Source: Aspidiotus rigidus
Taxonomy: Eukaryota > Arthropoda > Insecta > Hemiptera > Diaspididae
Assembly (NCBI GenBank): GCA_035079385.1
Contig: JAVHKY010000023.1
Span: 8,283,501-8,347,500 of the forward strand
DNA length: 64,000 bases
Direction: 5' to 3'
Numbering within the stretch: the first letter of the stretch is position 1; every line of letters starts with the position of its first letter. Shown here piece after piece: positions 61,660 through 64,000 of this stretch. The position numbers were made by a program, and so were the translations under genes. Below the pieces are notes generated by a model. The model worked only from the letters and a program-made list of their open reading frames with translations, searched no databases and was not told the DNA's origin.

Positions 61660-63693
61660 CCTTACCAATTCTGACTGCGAGTACCTGTGCGACGCCACCA
61701 ACACAAAAATTTGTCAGAATGTCAGCGTTCTTACATACATGGTGAAGCTTTTTATGCGTTGCAGTCTACATTCTATTCCACGTCTGTGAGGCAGTCAATA
61801 TGAATAGATACCAAGGAATAATCGCTAGTTTTGTGACTCCGTTGTTATTAATTTGGACCATGTGAGTAGTGACGGGATACGGATATATCATCTGTTGGTA
61901 TTCTCTCTTTTGTACAATCACTGTTCCTCAACGAGAATGTCTTGCTCCCACTCTTCTCACAATACTGTTCCTGAACAAACAAAGTTGGTGCAGAGGACGT
62001 TTAAGGCGCCCTAGTGCTCTCAGCTATGGTCGAAATTGAAGTTCTCGAAAATTTACCGCCATTTTTGGAGAGAATAAAAGCGGGTGCATGTGGCTTCTAA
62101 GGCGACTCCTCATTTGCTACTCTTGTGTCCAAACTGCTTTGTAAGAAGGTGTATTTTCTGTTTAACACTTTGTGGACCCATGTTTTTTGTAGTTATGGCA
62201 CATTGGAGCATTTATGATTTAATTAAGTGTACTTCTTGATATCACAAACATTACAAACAATTGAATATTACGGTGAATTTTCAATTGCTTCGCGACCCAC
62301 ATGCAAGAAACTCTGGGTCGCGACCCACAGTTTGAAAGAATCTGCAAAGTATTTTCATGATCCTTCGGTTTGGTAGAGTGCATACCACATTGTAGTACAC
62401 AGGTAAACCGCACATAAGACTGGTACCCAAACTGAAATTTCAAATACATCGGTGAACGAAAATTTATACAATTCCATGATGCGCCAGATTTCCTAATTTG
62501 CTGCCAACAAATATTGTGATACGTGTTTGAGATGATTATCCTGAGAGTGATTTTAGCTCCCTGGCCAGCACTTGCGAACTGAAAACGGAACTTCGCGTTA
62601 TCCCTCATTTGAATTATTACCTCCAGTATTCTAAATCGACCTTATCTGGCCCTGCCAGTAATTTTTTTTTTCTCCAGCTTCGAAAATCTAGATAATCGTA
62701 TCTCGCCTCCATCGAAAAACTTTTGGACTGTTATAATTCATTTTGCCTACTGATTGCACAATATCCTTATATCAACAATGAGCGAGAGAGATAGGGCGAG
62801 GTGGTAGGTTGTCGCGTTTGTACGCAGCATGATGTATGTAGCAAACTCCCGTGGCTTGCACGTTAATCAAGCTGACGACGTTGGTGCGTTGCGTCGTTTA
62901 TGGGCAACGCACGCGAAAAAAGTTTTCACGCTGCAAGGGATAAACACAGTGTAGAAATGCAAACTGCATTTCGCGGGTTATGTGCGTATGCTGAAAGAAA
63001 TGCGATGCCTTCTGTGTTGTAAGCCTCGAAAGTTTTCGATCGATATTTTCTTCACGAAGTGTGTTTCATGAGTCACCATTAAATCGTACCGTAGTACAAC
63101 GAGTGCTTGGTGAATGCGGACGAGAACTAGTGTACTGGAAGAGCGACGTACTTTCGCTTTCATTCGACATGTTTTTCTCACTGGAAAAAATCATGTTACG
63201 CGTTTTCTTTTTTTCTTTCTTTTGTTCCTTCCTTTTTTTTTTCTCCTTTCCTCGCCAGAGTGTATTTAAGCTCTTATCGATTATTTCGAAAATGTCGATT
63301 TTATTTTAATATTTTTCGTCCAAAATAAACGGAGCTTTATATTGTCGCTTTACTTTGTGCAAATGTCATAAAAAGGACAAGTTTTCAACTTACTTTGACC
63401 TACTCGAGTTTTTCGACTTCGCACTTGAATAGTTTTTTTTTACTAAATTTCTGGAAGAGTAAGTCGTGCTCAATGACTAGAATACTTCATTCTCTGGCGT
63501 GATAGTTGGGTAGTTCGTAGTTGTAATGTGCGTAGTAACGGTGTTAGTTAGGCTAGGTTATGCGATATCTCACTCTCCCTTCGAGCTACGGAAAGCACTA
63601 TGCGAGTATGGTACGTTTCTGTCTCTTCAGCTGCATCTTCCGATTTCCACTTGAACGCCCTGCAAATGTACGCGTTTTCCATCATTATTCCTC
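61660..63693. other. No recognised gene
   Basis: Nothing supported. A palindrome CTGGGTCGCGACCCAC at 62310-62325 with a nearby GCGACCCACATG (62291) recalls ends of some hAT elements, but no partner end was located. CpG-containing sequence is relatively frequent at 62860-63700. Confidence 0.35.
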
Positions 63694-64000
63694 GTGCGCG
63701 TATTTTCTTCCGATAACTCTTTATTAAATTATATAGAAAGTAAGTTTTTTAGTGGGAAAATAAATCCAGACAGCCTTCTGACAAACTCGCGCTGTTACAT
63801 GTCTCCGCGAATCAACCTTGAAAGCGCCTCTCCTCCTACAACGTTGTTTATTGCCACAAAACTTACTGTCGATTGTCACGAAGCCCATAAATTTAAGACA
63901 TCTGGTGATACTAAACAAATAAAATTTCAGTACTCATTCACACTTGTGGAAATGACACAAATTTATGGATCCTGCGCGATTGATTATGGAGCCAAGTGAC
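63694..64000 (+). CDS. Unrecognised open frame running off the window end
   Basis: A 101-codon frame stays open to the end of the window (includes NLESASPPTTLFIATKLTVD and YGSCAIDYGAK). I recognise no domain. It might be a repeat-derived frame, an exon of a following gene or chance. Codon use and motif evidence are too thin to call it a gene. Confidence 0.15.

Noticed and set aside
62219..62608. 129-codon minus-strand frame with SRPRVSCMWVAKQL
   Set aside because: It runs through GGGTCGCGACCCAC palindromic sequence typical of some hAT ends; no transposase motif, so not called as a gene.

Overview
This is nuclear DNA of an insect, or at least an arthropod. It has AT-rich, intron-split genes with GT..AG splice sites, insect gene families (Spätzle-5, an esterase of the E4/FE4 type, a CXXC-type Tet exon) and a dense load of insect-type transposable elements: Penelope-like elements (PLEs), LINEs, hAT, MULE and MITEs. 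I cannot name the order or species from the sequence. All exon models come from reading frames, splice sites and phase agreement by eye; no search or alignment program was run.

Layout. 1-2.0 kb is a 26-bp minisatellite that flips orientation near 1.5 kb, followed by a PLE reverse transcriptase remnant (2.07-2.85 kb). About 3.9-20.0 kb (+) holds a Spätzle-5-like cytokine gene of six readable coding exons. Its 7.9-kb intron contains LINE pieces, a 3-kb hAT element split by a palindromic MITE, a long ATT microsatellite and PLE termini. Its last intron holds a 3-kb complex satellite. 21.5-32.9 kb (-) is a complete ten-exon carboxylesterase gene (568 codons plus stop, all splice phases agree), convergent with spz5. 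Its introns carry nested LINEs, a MITE, a 45-bp repeat family and a PLE with inverted termini and a likely 13-bp target duplication.

33-52 kb is gene-poor: foldback MITEs and hairpins, an AT-rich block, a second and longer but broken PLE (37.06-40.17 kb) interrupted by a 12-unit 45-bp array, degenerate repeats, and a small MULE-type element with about 54-bp inverted ends. 52.67-54.09 kb (+) is one 440-codon exon with N-terminal low-complexity sequence and a C-terminal CXXC zinc finger, taken as the 5' coding exon of Tet. The rest of that gene should lie beyond the window or in later, unrecognised exons. 54.1-64 kb is a LINE remnant, a large inverted repeat, an AT-rich block, a TIR element and a duplicated hAT-type MITE.

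The three host genes do not form a pathway. spz5 is a secreted Toll/neurotrophin-type ligand, the esterase is a secreted alpha/beta hydrolase with an unusual oxyanion-hole residue, and Tet is a nuclear DNA/RNA dioxygenase. What links the region is nested mobile DNA. The most interesting signals are the hammerhead-like stem-loops at every PLE terminus seen here, the esterase oxyanion change, the uORF cluster before Tet, and the foldback elements.
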